The translations under genes were made by a program, and so were the position numbers. From an uncultured Collinsella sp. (GTDB lineage: Bacteria > Actinomycetota > Coriobacteriia > Coriobacteriales > Coriobacteriaceae): 13,098 bases of DNA. This document shows, piece by piece, positions 1 to 6,505 of the stretch. The notes beneath the pieces are model-generated. The model saw only the letters and a program-made list of their open reading frames with translations. It made no database searches and was not told the DNA's origin. Location of the stretch: assembly GCA_958372035.1 (NCBI GenBank), contig CATXML010000020.1, forward strand, positions 1 to 13,098, given 5' to 3'. Position 1 is the stretch's first letter; each line of letters starts with the position of its first letter.

Positions 1-1124
1 ACAACGCCGACGAGAACCACGTAAACCATGCCACGGCCAAGCGTCCCGTCGGCTCCACCTTTAAGGCCTTTACGCTGGCAACTGCCATCCAAAACGGCAT
101 GAACCCCAACGTCACCCTCAACTGCAACTCGCCGCTCAAGGCCAAGGGCACCACGACTGAGGTCCAAAATTACGCCAACCAGAGCTATGGCAACATCACG
201 CTTAAGCAGGCGACGGCATACTCCTCCAACACCGGCTACATCCAGGTGGCGGAAGCCGTCGGCAACAGCAAGATCATCTCGCTCGTCAAAAAGCTCGGCA
301 TCGACCCCGCCAAGGACAACATCGAGGACGTTCCCGTCATGACGCTCGGCACCGGCTCGATCTCGCCACTCGAGATGGCCGCCGCCTACGCGACGTTTGC
401 CAACGGCGGCTACTATCGCCAGCCGATCGCCATCACCGAGATTGATTCTCGTACCGGTTCGGTGCTGTACCAGCACACCGACAATCCCTCACAGGTGCTT
501 ACCGAGGGCGAGGCCGCCGCGGTCACCGATGTTCTGTCCGGCGTCATGAAGGGCAGCGGTACGGGTGCTGCCGGCGCCCTGAGTGTCAACCAGCCCTATG
601 CCGGCAAGACGGGCACCACCGACAACACCACCAACCTTTGGTTCTGCGGCTATACCCCGCAGCTGGCGTGCGCCCTGTGGACCGGCTATTCCGCGGGCGA
701 GATCCCCATCCAAAAGTACGGCACGGACCTGCTGGGCGACAGCACCAACCTGCCTGTCTTTAAGCGGTTTATGAACACCGTTCTGACCGGTACCGAGCGC
801 GAGGAGTTTGCGACCGGAACGGCGCCCACCTACAAGAACAACAGCGTCTGGAAGTTCTACGGCACCAACAACACCAAGAAGTCGGAGAACGACGACAAGG
901 ACAAGGACGAAGAGGAAGAGGAAGAGGAAACCACCACAACGACTACCACGACGACCACGACCACCGAGACCACGGGCGGCGACACCACCGGGGGCACCGG
1001 TACGACCGGTGGCTCGACGGGCGGCTCCACTGGTGGTTCGACCGGCGGCGATGGCGGCACGCCTACGCCTACGCCTACGCCCACTCCCGACCCCTCGCCC
1101 ACGCCTGACGATACGGTCGGCTAA
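1..1124 (+). CDS. Class A penicillin-binding protein, C-terminal part (5' end outside window)
   Basis: The protein is open from the left edge (codons begin at base 3) to TAA at 1122-1124, so its start, membrane anchor and any glycosyltransferase domain lie outside the window. What is present is the transpeptidase domain that cross-links peptidoglycan outside the membrane. All three penicillin-binding motifs are visible: STFK with the acylated serine at 54-56, SSN at 222-230, and KTGT from 606. Stretches such as SPLEMAAAYATFANGG and LWFCGYTPQ are typical of the PBP1a/PonA type rather than class B enzymes, which is why I call class A without seeing the N-terminus. After the domain comes a low-complexity tail of about 80 residues: acidic, then poly-Thr, then Gly/Ser/Thr, then Thr-Pro. 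An intrinsic terminator follows 25 bases after the stop. Family call is firm; the exact paralogue is not determined. Confidence 0.93.
   Translation, partial: NADENHVNHATAKRPVGSTFKAFTLATAIQNGMNPNVTLNCNSPLKAKGTTTEVQNYANQSYGNITLKQATAYSSNTGYIQVAEAVGNSKIISLVKKLGIDPAKDNIEDVPVMTLGTGSISPLEMAAAYATFANGGYYRQPIAITEIDSRTGSVLYQHTDNPSQVLTEGEAAAVTDVLSGVMKGSGTGAAGALSVNQPYAGKTGTTDNTTNLWFCGYTPQLACALWTGYSAGEIPIQKYGTDLLGDSTNLPVFKRFMNTVLTGTEREEFATGTAPTYKNNSVWKFYGTNNTKKSENDDKDKDEEEEEEETTTTTTTTTTTTETTGGDTTGGTGTTGGSTGGSTGGSTGGDGGTPTPTPTPTPDPSPTPDDTVG
876..1121 (+). repeat. Low-complexity coding repeats in the PBP tail
   Basis: This stretch encodes four blocks in order. The first is a Lys/Asp/Glu run ending in seven Glu, with alternating gaa/gag codons at 909-929. 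The second is twelve consecutive Thr at 930-965. The third is a Gly-rich part with three STGG units. The fourth is a Thr-Pro run resting on an exact 6-base tandem repeat (acgcct, three copies plus a partial one, 1059-1081). The Thr run uses all four Thr codons, so it looks kept for amino-acid composition. The Thr-Pro run is nearly identical at DNA level and may vary in copy number. By analogy with other wall-associated proteins it probably acts as an extended extracellular linker; that role is inference. Confidence 0.8.
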
Positions 1125-1149
1125 GAAGTACGCGACTAAAGCCAACAAT

Positions 1150-1190
1150 GCCCCGAGCAGCTTATTGAACTGCTCGGGGCCTTTTAGTTT
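1150..1190 (+). terminator. Intrinsic terminator of the PBP gene
   Basis: An 11-bp perfect stem (gccccgagcag at 1150-1160 with ctgctcggggc at 1170-1180) encloses a 9-base loop. It is followed by cttttagttt on the plus strand. It starts 25 bases past the PBP stop codon and points away from it, so it ends the rightward transcript before argR, which converges from the other side. Confidence 0.9.
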
Positions 1191-1226
1191 GAAGCGACCT
1201 GGTGGGCGGTCTTTATACCGGCAAGC

Positions 1227-1257
1227 AAAAAGGGGTACCGACCAACGTCGATACCCC
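1227..1257 (-). terminator. Intrinsic terminator of argR
   Basis: Read on the minus strand this is a 10-bp stem (arms 1248-1257 and 1232-1241) with a 6-base loop, followed by five U (plus-strand A run 1227-1231). The seventh pair is G.U in the minus-strand RNA but would be an A-C mismatch in a plus-strand RNA, which fixes the direction. It lies about 50 bases past the argR stop codon. Confidence 0.85.
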
Positions 1258-1309
1258 CCTACAAGCCACTATGTAAGCGCACGCAGTGCCGAGCGCACGA
1301 CCCGCACGC

Positions 1310-1747
1310 CTACTTGCGAGAATTGCTCAGCTTATTGATCAGCGCCTCGAGACGCTCGCCGTCCTCGGCCGTCTGGGCAATAACCAAAATCGTATCGTTA
1401 CCGGCAAGCGAGCCAAGCACATCGGGCAACTCTGCCGCATCAACGGCGGCGGCGATGCCGGAAGCCGTGCCAGGCTGAGCCTTGATCATAACCAGATTAT
1501 CGGTACGCAGAACGCCCGTTACGAGCTCGGAAACCATGCGCTGCAGGTGTAGGTCCTCTGCCAGAACATAGATGCCCTCAGGGAGCTTACGCAGCCCCAT
1601 GTCGGCAATATCGCGAGAGACAGTCGCCTGCGTGCAATCAAAGCCCATAGCGCGGAGCTCATCGACCAGCACGCGCTGTGTGCGGACGTCCTTATTGCGC
1701 ACAATATCTCTAATGGCATCCTGGCGCCCATTGCGTTTTTTAGCCAT
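1310..1747 (-). CDS. argR: Arginine repressor ArgR
   Basis: A 145-residue protein of normal ArgR/AhrC length. Residues 1-70 form the winged-helix DNA-binding domain, with the recognition segment TQATVSRDIADMGLRK near 39-54. Residues about 80-145 form the oligomerisation and arginine-binding domain, with the PGTASGIAAAVD and GNDTILVI motifs. Family members form hexamers that bind L-arginine and repress arginine biosynthesis or activate catabolism. I chose the ATG at 1747 (MAKKRNG) because GAGGG lies 5-9 bases upstream and matches the usual N-terminus; the frame stays open for 11 more codons but without support. No arginine biosynthesis gene is in the window, so it acts in trans. A perfect palindrome at 1781-1795 lies 33 bases upstream. 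The gene ends with its own terminator and converges on the PBP gene. Confidence 0.96.
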   Translation of the reverse strand: MAKKRNGRQDAIRDIVRNKDVRTQRVLVDELRAMGFDCTQATVSRDIADMGLRKLPEGIYVLAEDLHLQRMVSELVTGVLRTDNLVMIKAQPGTASGIAAAVDAAELPDVLGSLAGNDTILVIAQTAEDGERLEALINKLSNSRK

Positions 1748-1780
1748 ACAAACCCTCACTCCAAAAGATGGCGGAGACAA

Positions 1781-1795
1781 TCAATCAGTGATTGA
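1781..1795. promoter_or_regulatory. Palindrome upstream of argR, candidate operator
   Basis: TCAATCA-G-TGATTGA is a perfect 7-bp inverted repeat with one central base, 33 bases upstream of the argR start codon. ArgR proteins often repress their own gene, so an operator is expected about here. However, the site does not fit the 18-bp ARG box consensus known from E. coli and Bacillus. I saw no convincing -35/-10 pair beside it. It may bind ArgR in a diverged form, another regulator, or nothing. Confidence 0.4.
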
Positions 1796-1840
1796 ATAGT
1801 TTAACGCTATTTGAAGGCTTTTGTGTATAAGAACGCATTT

Positions 1841-1868
1841 CGAAACAATTCTATGCAAGTTTGTTTCG
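1841..1868. repeat. Inverted repeat after the glycosyltransferase gene
   Basis: CGAAACAA at 1841-1848 and TTGTTTCG at 1861-1868 are perfect 8-base arms around a 12-base spacer. They begin 11 bases past the glycosyltransferase stop codon, in the AT-rich gap before argR. In minus-strand RNA it could form a weak hairpin, but no U run follows directly, so it is at best a poor terminator. It could equally be a protein-binding site for the argR promoter region. Confidence 0.4.
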
Positions 1869-1879
1869 TAATGAGCCGT

Positions 1880-2920
1880 TTAGGCGGTTTTTGCGCCCGT
1901 CCGGTTAAGAAAAGCTGCCAGATGCGTACACATCACGCAACGCGCGGGCTTGGCGCTAGCGATCGGCCCAAACAACAGACCGAGCCCCCGATGGTTATCC
2001 TTGAGCGCGGCGACCATCTGACGGGTTCGAGGCGCCTCGAGCATATCACGCATGCGGGCGGAACGCTCGATTGACGACACTCCATGCGGGCTCAGACACA
2101 AATTCTCGATGCAGGCGACCAGTCCGACAAAATAGAACTTTTGGCTTGCCAGCTTGAGCCGACCACCGCTATCTGCTTCCGAGAGTGAGTCCGCAAGCTC
2201 GTCGAGCGCTCGAGTGTCATCGGATATCCTGGCATACATGGTGGGATCAAAGGCATCTGTAAGCTTAGGCGCCGCCGCGTGGAAACAAGCGTCGCCGCAT
2301 CCGGAGACGCGCTGTGCCTGCGAGAGCGCATAAGCCATAAACTCAACCGTACGGTACGCCTTGCCGCGCGACAGGCATGCCTCAAACAGCGGACGGCTAT
2401 ACATCACGCCAGAGGTCTGAGCGACTAGGCCGCCCAAAATCAACTGGGGCAGCCCAGTCACCATAGAAGACTCGTCTTCTATGGCAATAGAGGCAGCATC
2501 CAAGACGCGCGAATGACGCTCGCGATGCGCATCGTATCGATCGAGCGACACCGAGGGGAGCACAATGTCTGCCGCAGTATCGCACGCGATATCGACCATC
2601 TTGGAAAGGGCCTGCGGAGCAAACCACTCATCGGCGTTCATGGCGATGATTTGAGAGCCGCGCGAGGCATCAAAACCGGCACGAAGACAAGCGCCGCGCT
2701 TCGCGTCCTCGACGTCAATCAAATCAATATGGATGTCCCTGTCGGCAGCAACTTGAAGCGAATGGCGCACACCGGGCGCAGCATCGCGGCAGACAACGAC
2801 AATCTGCAAATCGTAGAGGTCTTGGTTCTGGATACTCTCGAGCGCACGCATCGCATAGCTGGGCGAACCTTCTACCACAAGGATCACCGAAAGTCGCGGA
2901 TGCGAACCACGTCGAACCAA
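1880..2920 (-). CDS. GT2-like family glycosyltransferase
   Basis: A 346-residue soluble protein whose N-terminal half has the GT-A fold pattern of family 2 glycosyltransferases. The first strand is PRLSVILVVEGSPSYAMRAL, followed by LQIVVVCRDA and an acidic motif IIAMNADEWF at about 92-100. In most GT2 enzymes this motif is DxD and binds the metal and nucleotide sugar. Here the first Asp is Asn (N95-A-D97), with the second Asp kept and Glu next to it. The C-terminal half has no motif I recognise, and there is no signal peptide or obvious membrane helix. The start is TTG at 2920, supported by AGAGGA eight bases upstream. Donor, acceptor and product cannot be read from the sequence, and no other glycan gene is adjacent apart from the distant PBP fragment. 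It follows truA after 161 bases and may have its own promoter. Confidence 0.75.
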   Translation of the reverse strand: MVRRGSHPRLSVILVVEGSPSYAMRALESIQNQDLYDLQIVVVCRDAAPGVRHSLQVAADRDIHIDLIDVEDAKRGACLRAGFDASRGSQIIAMNADEWFAPQALSKMVDIACDTAADIVLPSVSLDRYDAHRERHSRVLDAASIAIEDESSMVTGLPQLILGGLVAQTSGVMYSRPLFEACLSRGKAYRTVEFMAYALSQAQRVSGCGDACFHAAAPKLTDAFDPTMYARISDDTRALDELADSLSEADSGGRLKLASQKFYFVGLVACIENLCLSPHGVSSIERSARMRDMLEAPRTRQMVAALKDNHRGLGLLFGPIASAKPARCVMCTHLAAFLNRTGAKTA

Positions 2921-3044
2921 ATTATCCGTCCTCTCGACAGCAATGAATCAAACCGTGGTTCATGGTACACCCCGGCAATAAAAGCAATGAGACACCGGTT
3001 GCATTGCACGCCAAGAACAGATGTTGCACACGCGCAGCCCACAG

Positions 3045-3073
3045 ATGACAGGTGTCGACGCACGACACGTCAA
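3045..3073 (-). promoter_or_regulatory. Candidate promoter for the glycosyltransferase gene
   Basis: On the minus strand TTGACG (3068-3073) and TGTCAT (3045-3050) are separated by exactly 17 bases. They match the housekeeping -35 and -10 hexamers at 5 of 6 and 4 of 6 positions. The site starts just past the truA stop codon and would give a leader of roughly 115 bases before the TTG start. A short inverted repeat (3052-3057 with 3063-3068) lies in the spacer. In a GC-rich sequence this match could be chance. Confidence 0.35.
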
Positions 3074-3081
3074 GCCCTCCC

Positions 3082-3906
3082 CTAGTCGAGCACGACAAGC
3101 TCGGCGGGATCGTAATCCACGCCCATAAACGTAAGGCCGCAGGCAGGAGCCGTGGGGCCCGCAGCGGTACGGTCGCAAGCATCGATAACCTCGCGCATCC
3201 ACTCGGGTTCACGGCGATGCATGCCAATCTCGACAAGCGTGCCCACGATCGTACGGACCATCGAATGCAGAAACGCATTGCCCTCGATGGTAAACGTCAG
3301 GATGTCCTCGCCAAACGCAACCTCATGGCCAAATTCGGCACGCATCACGCAGCGATGCGTGGGCTTGCCAACGGCCGAGGCAACCTTGCAAAAGCTTTTA
3401 AAGTCCTGCTCGCCCAGCAGCGCGGGGCAGGCAGAAGACATAGCCTCAACATCCAAGGGATAGCGATGCCACCACACGGCACCGCGGGACAGCACGGGGC
3501 GCGCATCGCGATCGGCAATACGGTATGTATACGTACGGGAATGCGCGTCAAAGCGTGCAGAAAAGCCTTTACGGGCCCTGTAGACCTCGTTTATGGCGAT
3601 ATCTTTGGGCAGGAGGGCATCCATAGCCCTCAGCCACCTACGGCGCGTCAGAGCAAGCTCAGCGTCCGTTACGGGCACGCTAATGTACTGGGCCACCGCA
3701 TGCACGCCGGCATCGGTACGACCCGCACACGTCAGATCGATCGGGCGGCGCAGCAGCGTCTCGATAGCGCGGCGCAACTCGCCCGCAACGGTCGTCTGGC
3801 CCGGCTGCTCGGCAAATCCGCTATAGGACGAGCCATCATAGGCAACACAGAATACAAGCGTGGCATCGAGCTCAGGAATCGAATTGAAATCAGACGGCGC
3901 GGTCAT
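3082..3906 (-). CDS. truA: tRNA pseudouridine(38-40) synthase TruA
   Basis: A 274-residue enzyme of the TruA family, which isomerises uridines 38-40 in the anticodon arm of tRNAs. The N-terminal strand FCVAYDGSSYSGFAEQPGQ leads to the catalytic motif AGRTDAGVHA, with the nucleophilic Asp at residue 65. The later SFCK, YTYRI and FLHSMVRTIVGTLVEIG segments are all typical. I use the ATG at 3906 because GGGAG lies 5 bases upstream; an in-frame TTG at 3921 lacks this support. The gene sits right behind rplQ without the ecfA/ecfA/ecfT genes that separate them in many Firmicutes. A strong terminator lies between rplQ and truA, ending only 35 bases before the truA start. Expression therefore needs read-through or a promoter overlapping that region. 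The call is firm. Confidence 0.96.
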   Translation of the reverse strand: MTAPSDFNSIPELDATLVFCVAYDGSSYSGFAEQPGQTTVAGELRRAIETLLRRPIDLTCAGRTDAGVHAVAQYISVPVTDAELALTRRRWLRAMDALLPKDIAINEVYRARKGFSARFDAHSRTYTYRIADRDARPVLSRGAVWWHRYPLDVEAMSSACPALLGEQDFKSFCKVASAVGKPTHRCVMRAEFGHEVAFGEDILTFTIEGNAFLHSMVRTIVGTLVEIGMHRREPEWMREVIDACDRTAAGPTAPACGLTFMGVDYDPAELVVLD

Positions 3907-3941
3907 GGGCGCTCCCAACAAACAAGCAACGGTATCGCGAC

Positions 3942-3972
3942 AAAAAAAGAGGGGTACGCGAACGTACCCCTC
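3942..3972 (-). terminator. Strong intrinsic terminator at the end of the ribosomal operon
   Basis: On the minus strand a perfect 10-bp stem (3963-3972 with 3949-3958) is closed by a UUCG tetraloop and followed by seven U (plus-strand A run 3942-3948). It starts 26 bases past the rplQ stop codon and is the most canonical terminator in the window. Its U run ends 35 bases before the truA start, so it limits how much ribosomal-operon transcription reaches truA. Confidence 0.95.
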
Positions 3973-3998
3973 GAATATAGCCTATGCAGACGGATTGT

Positions 3999-4466
3999 CT
4001 ACTCAGCGGTCTCCTCAGCAGGAGCCTCCTCGACGGCCTCGACCTTCTTGGGAGCAGCGGCCTTCTTGGGGGCCGGAGCAGCCTTCTTGGCCTTAGGCGT
4101 GCAAGGCTCGGTGACGAGCTCCATGATAACGATGGGAGCGTTGTCGCCCTTGCGGTTGCCGAGCTTCATGATGCGGGTGTAACCGCCGTTGCGGTCCTGC
4201 CACATGCCCTGGGCAGCCTTGTCGAAGATCTCGGCAACGAGCTGCTTATCGCCGAGCTTGGCGATGGCCAGACGACGAGAGTGCAGGTCGCCCTTCTTGG
4301 CCCAGGTGATGATCGGATCGACGACCGAACGCAGCGCCTTAGCGCGGGTCTCGGTGGTCTTGATGCGGTCGTTCTCGAAGAGGGCCTTGGCCAGGCTCTT
4401 CTTCATGGCCTTGGTGTGGCTCGCATCGGTGCCGAGCTTCAGGCCCTTCTTAACGTTGTGACGCAT
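3999..4466 (-). CDS. rplQ: 50S ribosomal protein L17 (bL17)
   Basis: A 155-residue protein whose first 120 residues are standard L17, beginning MRHNVKKGLKLG with the conserved RAKALRSVVDPIITWAKKGD and the end NAPIVIMEL. L17 lies near the exit of the peptide tunnel in the large subunit. Residues 121-155 add a tail rich in Ala, Lys and Pro that turns acidic at the end (EEAPAEETAE). This makes it longer than the roughly 120-residue minimal family form; such tails are known in actinobacterial L17. It is the last gene of the alpha block, 30 bases after rpoA. GAGGAG lies 10 bases before the ATG, and a strong terminator follows. Confidence 0.97.
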   Translation of the reverse strand: MRHNVKKGLKLGTDASHTKAMKKSLAKALFENDRIKTTETRAKALRSVVDPIITWAKKGDLHSRRLAIAKLGDKQLVAEIFDKAAQGMWQDRNGGYTRIMKLGNRKGDNAPIVIMELVTEPCTPKAKKAAPAPKKAAAPKKVEAVEEAPAEETAE

Positions 4467-4496
4467 GGTCTAGTTTCTCCTCAAATATGCGAAGCA

Positions 4497-5438
4497 TTAA
4501 GCCTTCAGGCTCAGGCCCATGGACTCAAGCTTGTCCTTCACTTCCTCGATCGACTTAACACCGAAGTTACGGATGTTGAGCAGATCGTTCTCCGAGAACT
4601 CAACGAGCTGACGGACCGAGTGAATGCTGGCGCGCTTAAGGCAGTTGTAGGAACGGACGGAAAGGTCCAGATCCTCGATCTGCTTGTCCAGCTCGGCGTT
4701 GTCGTTGGTGACCTCGGGAGCGAAGATCGAAGCCTCCTCCTCGACCTCGGGGGTCTCGGCAAGGTTCATAAAGGCAGCCATATGCTGGTTGATGATATTG
4801 GCAGCCTGGACCACGGCGTCGCGCGGAGCGATGGAGCCGTTGGTCTCGATCTCGAGGACAAGGCGGTCGTAGTCGGTGTGCTGACCGACACGGCAAGCCT
4901 CAACGAGCTTGGCGCAACGGGACACCGGCGAGTACAGCGAGTCGACGTGGATCACACCGATGGGATCGTTGTCACGCTTGTTAGCCTCGCCAGAGACATA
5001 GCCGCGGCCATAGCCGATGCGCATGCTCATGGTGAGATGGCCGCCCTCGGTGAGCGTAGCGATGTGCTGCTCGGGGTTGACCAGCTCAAACTCGGACGGA
5101 ATAAAGAAGTCCGCACCGGTGACCTCGCAGGGGCCGTCAACCGAGATGGTGGCGGTCGCCTCGTCGGTCGTGCCGAGAGCCCTGAAGACAAGACCCTTGA
5201 CATTCAGGACGATGTCGGTGACATCCTCGACCATGTTAGGGATGGTCATGAACTCGTGCTGTGCACCATCGATCTGAATAGCCTCGACGGCGGCACCCTC
5301 GAGCGAGGACAGAAGTACGCGACGAAGGGAGTTACCCAGCGTATCGCCGTAGCCACGCTCGAGCGGCTCGACGGAGACACGAGCAGACGTCTCGTTGATC
5401 TCTTCGACCTGAACCTGAGGCCTAATGAATTCTGACAT
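4497..5438 (-). CDS. rpoA: DNA-directed RNA polymerase subunit alpha
   Basis: A 313-residue protein of normal length. The N-terminal domain (about 1-230) dimerises and seeds assembly of beta and beta'; its signature GYGDTLGNSLRRVLLSSLEG is near residues 29-48. An acidic linker (EVEEEASIFAPEVTNDNAE) joins the C-terminal domain (about 250-313). This binds UP elements and activators through helix-hairpin-helix motifs. The DNA-contact residues known from E. coli are kept: R262 and N265 in SVRSYNCLK (R265 and N268 there), and K295-S296 in FGVKS (K298-S299 there). The ATG at 5438 has GGAGG six bases upstream. The position between rpsD and rplQ is the standard alpha-operon order. Confidence 0.98.
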   Translation of the reverse strand: MSEFIRPQVQVEEINETSARVSVEPLERGYGDTLGNSLRRVLLSSLEGAAVEAIQIDGAQHEFMTIPNMVEDVTDIVLNVKGLVFRALGTTDEATATISVDGPCEVTGADFFIPSEFELVNPEQHIATLTEGGHLTMSMRIGYGRGYVSGEANKRDNDPIGVIHVDSLYSPVSRCAKLVEACRVGQHTDYDRLVLEIETNGSIAPRDAVVQAANIINQHMAAFMNLAETPEVEEEASIFAPEVTNDNAELDKQIEDLDLSVRSYNCLKRASIHSVRQLVEFSENDLLNIRNFGVKSIEEVKDKLESMGLSLKA

Positions 5439-5470
5439 GTATTACCTCCAGCCTCAGCAGCCCGGATGGA

Positions 5471-6067
5471 CTACTTAGAGTAGAGCTCGACGATGAGCTG
5501 CTCGTTGATATCACCGCTGATCTGCTCACGCGTCGGCAGAGCGAGCACGTTACCAGACAGCTTCTCGATATCGACCTCGAGCCAGCCAGGGACCTCAAAG
5601 CGCTCGGAGGAAATCAGAGCCTCCTTGATGGGGAGGAGGTCACGGAACTTCTCGCCGACAGCGACGACGTCGCCGGCCTTGACGCGGTAGGACGGGATGT
5701 CCACGCGCTTGCCGTTCACGGTGAAGTGACCGTGACGGACGGACTGACGAGCCTCTTTGCGGGTGCGGGCGAAGCCAAGACGGAAGACGACGTTGTCGAG
5801 GCGAGACTCAAGGATGATCATGAGGTTCTCACCGGTGACGCCGTTCATCTTGCGGGCCTTGTTGAAGTAGCCGTGGAACTGCTTCTCCAGAACGCCATAG
5901 ATGAACTTGACCTTCTGCTTCTCGCGCAGCTGCATGCCGTACTCAGATTCCTTGCGACGGCGCTTGGGCTGACGGATAGATTCCTTCTTGCTGCTGTAAC
6001 CGAGCTCAGCGGGATCGATCCCGAGCTGACGGCAGCGCTTAAGAACAGGAGTCCTGTCGATTGCCAT
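5471..6067 (-). CDS. rpsD: 30S ribosomal protein S4 (uS4)
   Basis: A 198-residue S4. The N-terminal arm is MAIDRTPVLKRCRQLGIDP, then EKQKVKFIYGVLEKQFHGYF. The S4 RNA-binding domain follows (ESRLDNVVFRLGFARTRKEA and VRHGHFTVNGKRVD), and the end is ISGDINEQLIVELYSK. S4 nucleates 30S assembly by binding the 5' domain of 16S rRNA. Only one Cys remains near the N-terminus, so this is the zinc-free form. In E. coli S4 represses its alpha operon through a leader pseudoknot ahead of rpsM. Whether it does so here is unknown, but a structured leader lies ahead of rpmJ-rpsM. AAAGGA is ten bases before the ATG; 19 bases separate it from rpsK. Confidence 0.98.
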   Translation of the reverse strand: MAIDRTPVLKRCRQLGIDPAELGYSSKKESIRQPKRRRKESEYGMQLREKQKVKFIYGVLEKQFHGYFNKARKMNGVTGENLMIILESRLDNVVFRLGFARTRKEARQSVRHGHFTVNGKRVDIPSYRVKAGDVVAVGEKFRDLLPIKEALISSERFEVPGWLEVDIEKLSGNVLALPTREQISGDINEQLIVELYSK

Positions 6068-6086
6068 ATTGATACGATCCTTTCAG

Positions 6087-6491
6087 TTACACGCGGCGAC
6101 GCTTCTTGGGGCGGCAGCCGTTGTGCGGGATGGGGGTCTTGTCCTGGATGCTCGAGACCTCGAGGCCAGCAGCCTGGAGGGAGCGGATGGCGGTCTCACG
6201 ACCGGAGCCAGGGCCCTTGACGAAGACGGAAACCTTCTTCATACCGTGCTCCATGGCCTGCTTGGCAGCAGCCTCGGCAGCCATCTGGGCAGCGAACGGC
6301 GTGGACTTACGGGAGCCCTTGAAGCCCACCTGGCCAGCCGACTTCCAGGAAATGACGTTGCCCTGGGGATCGGTGATCGAAACGATCGTGTTGTTGAACG
6401 TAGAACGAATGTGAGCCTGGCCCACGGAAATGTTCTTACGGTCCGCGCGCTTCAGACGGGCAGCGCGAACGTTCTTCTTAGCAGTAGCCAT
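6087..6491 (-). CDS. rpsK: 30S ribosomal protein S11 (uS11)
   Basis: A 134-residue S11, of usual length. Recognisable blocks are [55 protein letters not shown] and the terminal [19 protein letters not shown]11 lies on the platform of the small subunit, next to the mRNA exit and the 3' end of 16S rRNA. The Shine-Dalgarno AAGGAG overlaps the stop codon of rpsM upstream, so translation of the two is probably coupled. Confidence 0.98.
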   Translation of the reverse strand: MATAKKNVRAARLKRADRKNISVGQAHIRSTFNNTIVSITDPQGNVISWKSAGQVGFKGSRKSTPFAAQMAAEAAAKQAMEHGMKKVSVFVKGPGSGRETAIRSLQAAGLEVSSIQDKTPIPHNGCRPKKRRRV

Positions 6492-6505
6492 CTATCTAGC
6501 GCTCC

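Noticed and set aside
1059..1081. The short tandem repeat considered as a CRISPR or other array
   Set aside because: A 6-base unit in frame within a Thr-Pro coding run, with no spacers; it is a protein low-complexity repeat.
857..1102. Open frame on the minus strand opposite the PBP tail (poly-Val/poly-Ser)
   Set aside because: It is only the mirror image of the Thr, Glu and Gly repeat codons in the PBP tail.
1791..1808. ARG box ahead of argR
   Set aside because: TTGAATA resembles one half site, but the other half does not fit the 18-base consensus.
3052..3068. Small inverted repeat after truA considered as a terminator
   Set aside because: Only a 6-bp stem and no U run follows on either strand; it overlaps the candidate promoter instead.
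3984..5435. A 483-codon open frame on the plus strand, antisense to rplQ and rpoA
   Set aside because: Codon-aligned with rpoA and rplQ on the other strand; it stays open because TTA, CTA and TCA codons are avoided in these GC-rich genes. The product is low-complexity Leu/Asp/Gly sequence with no family resemblance.
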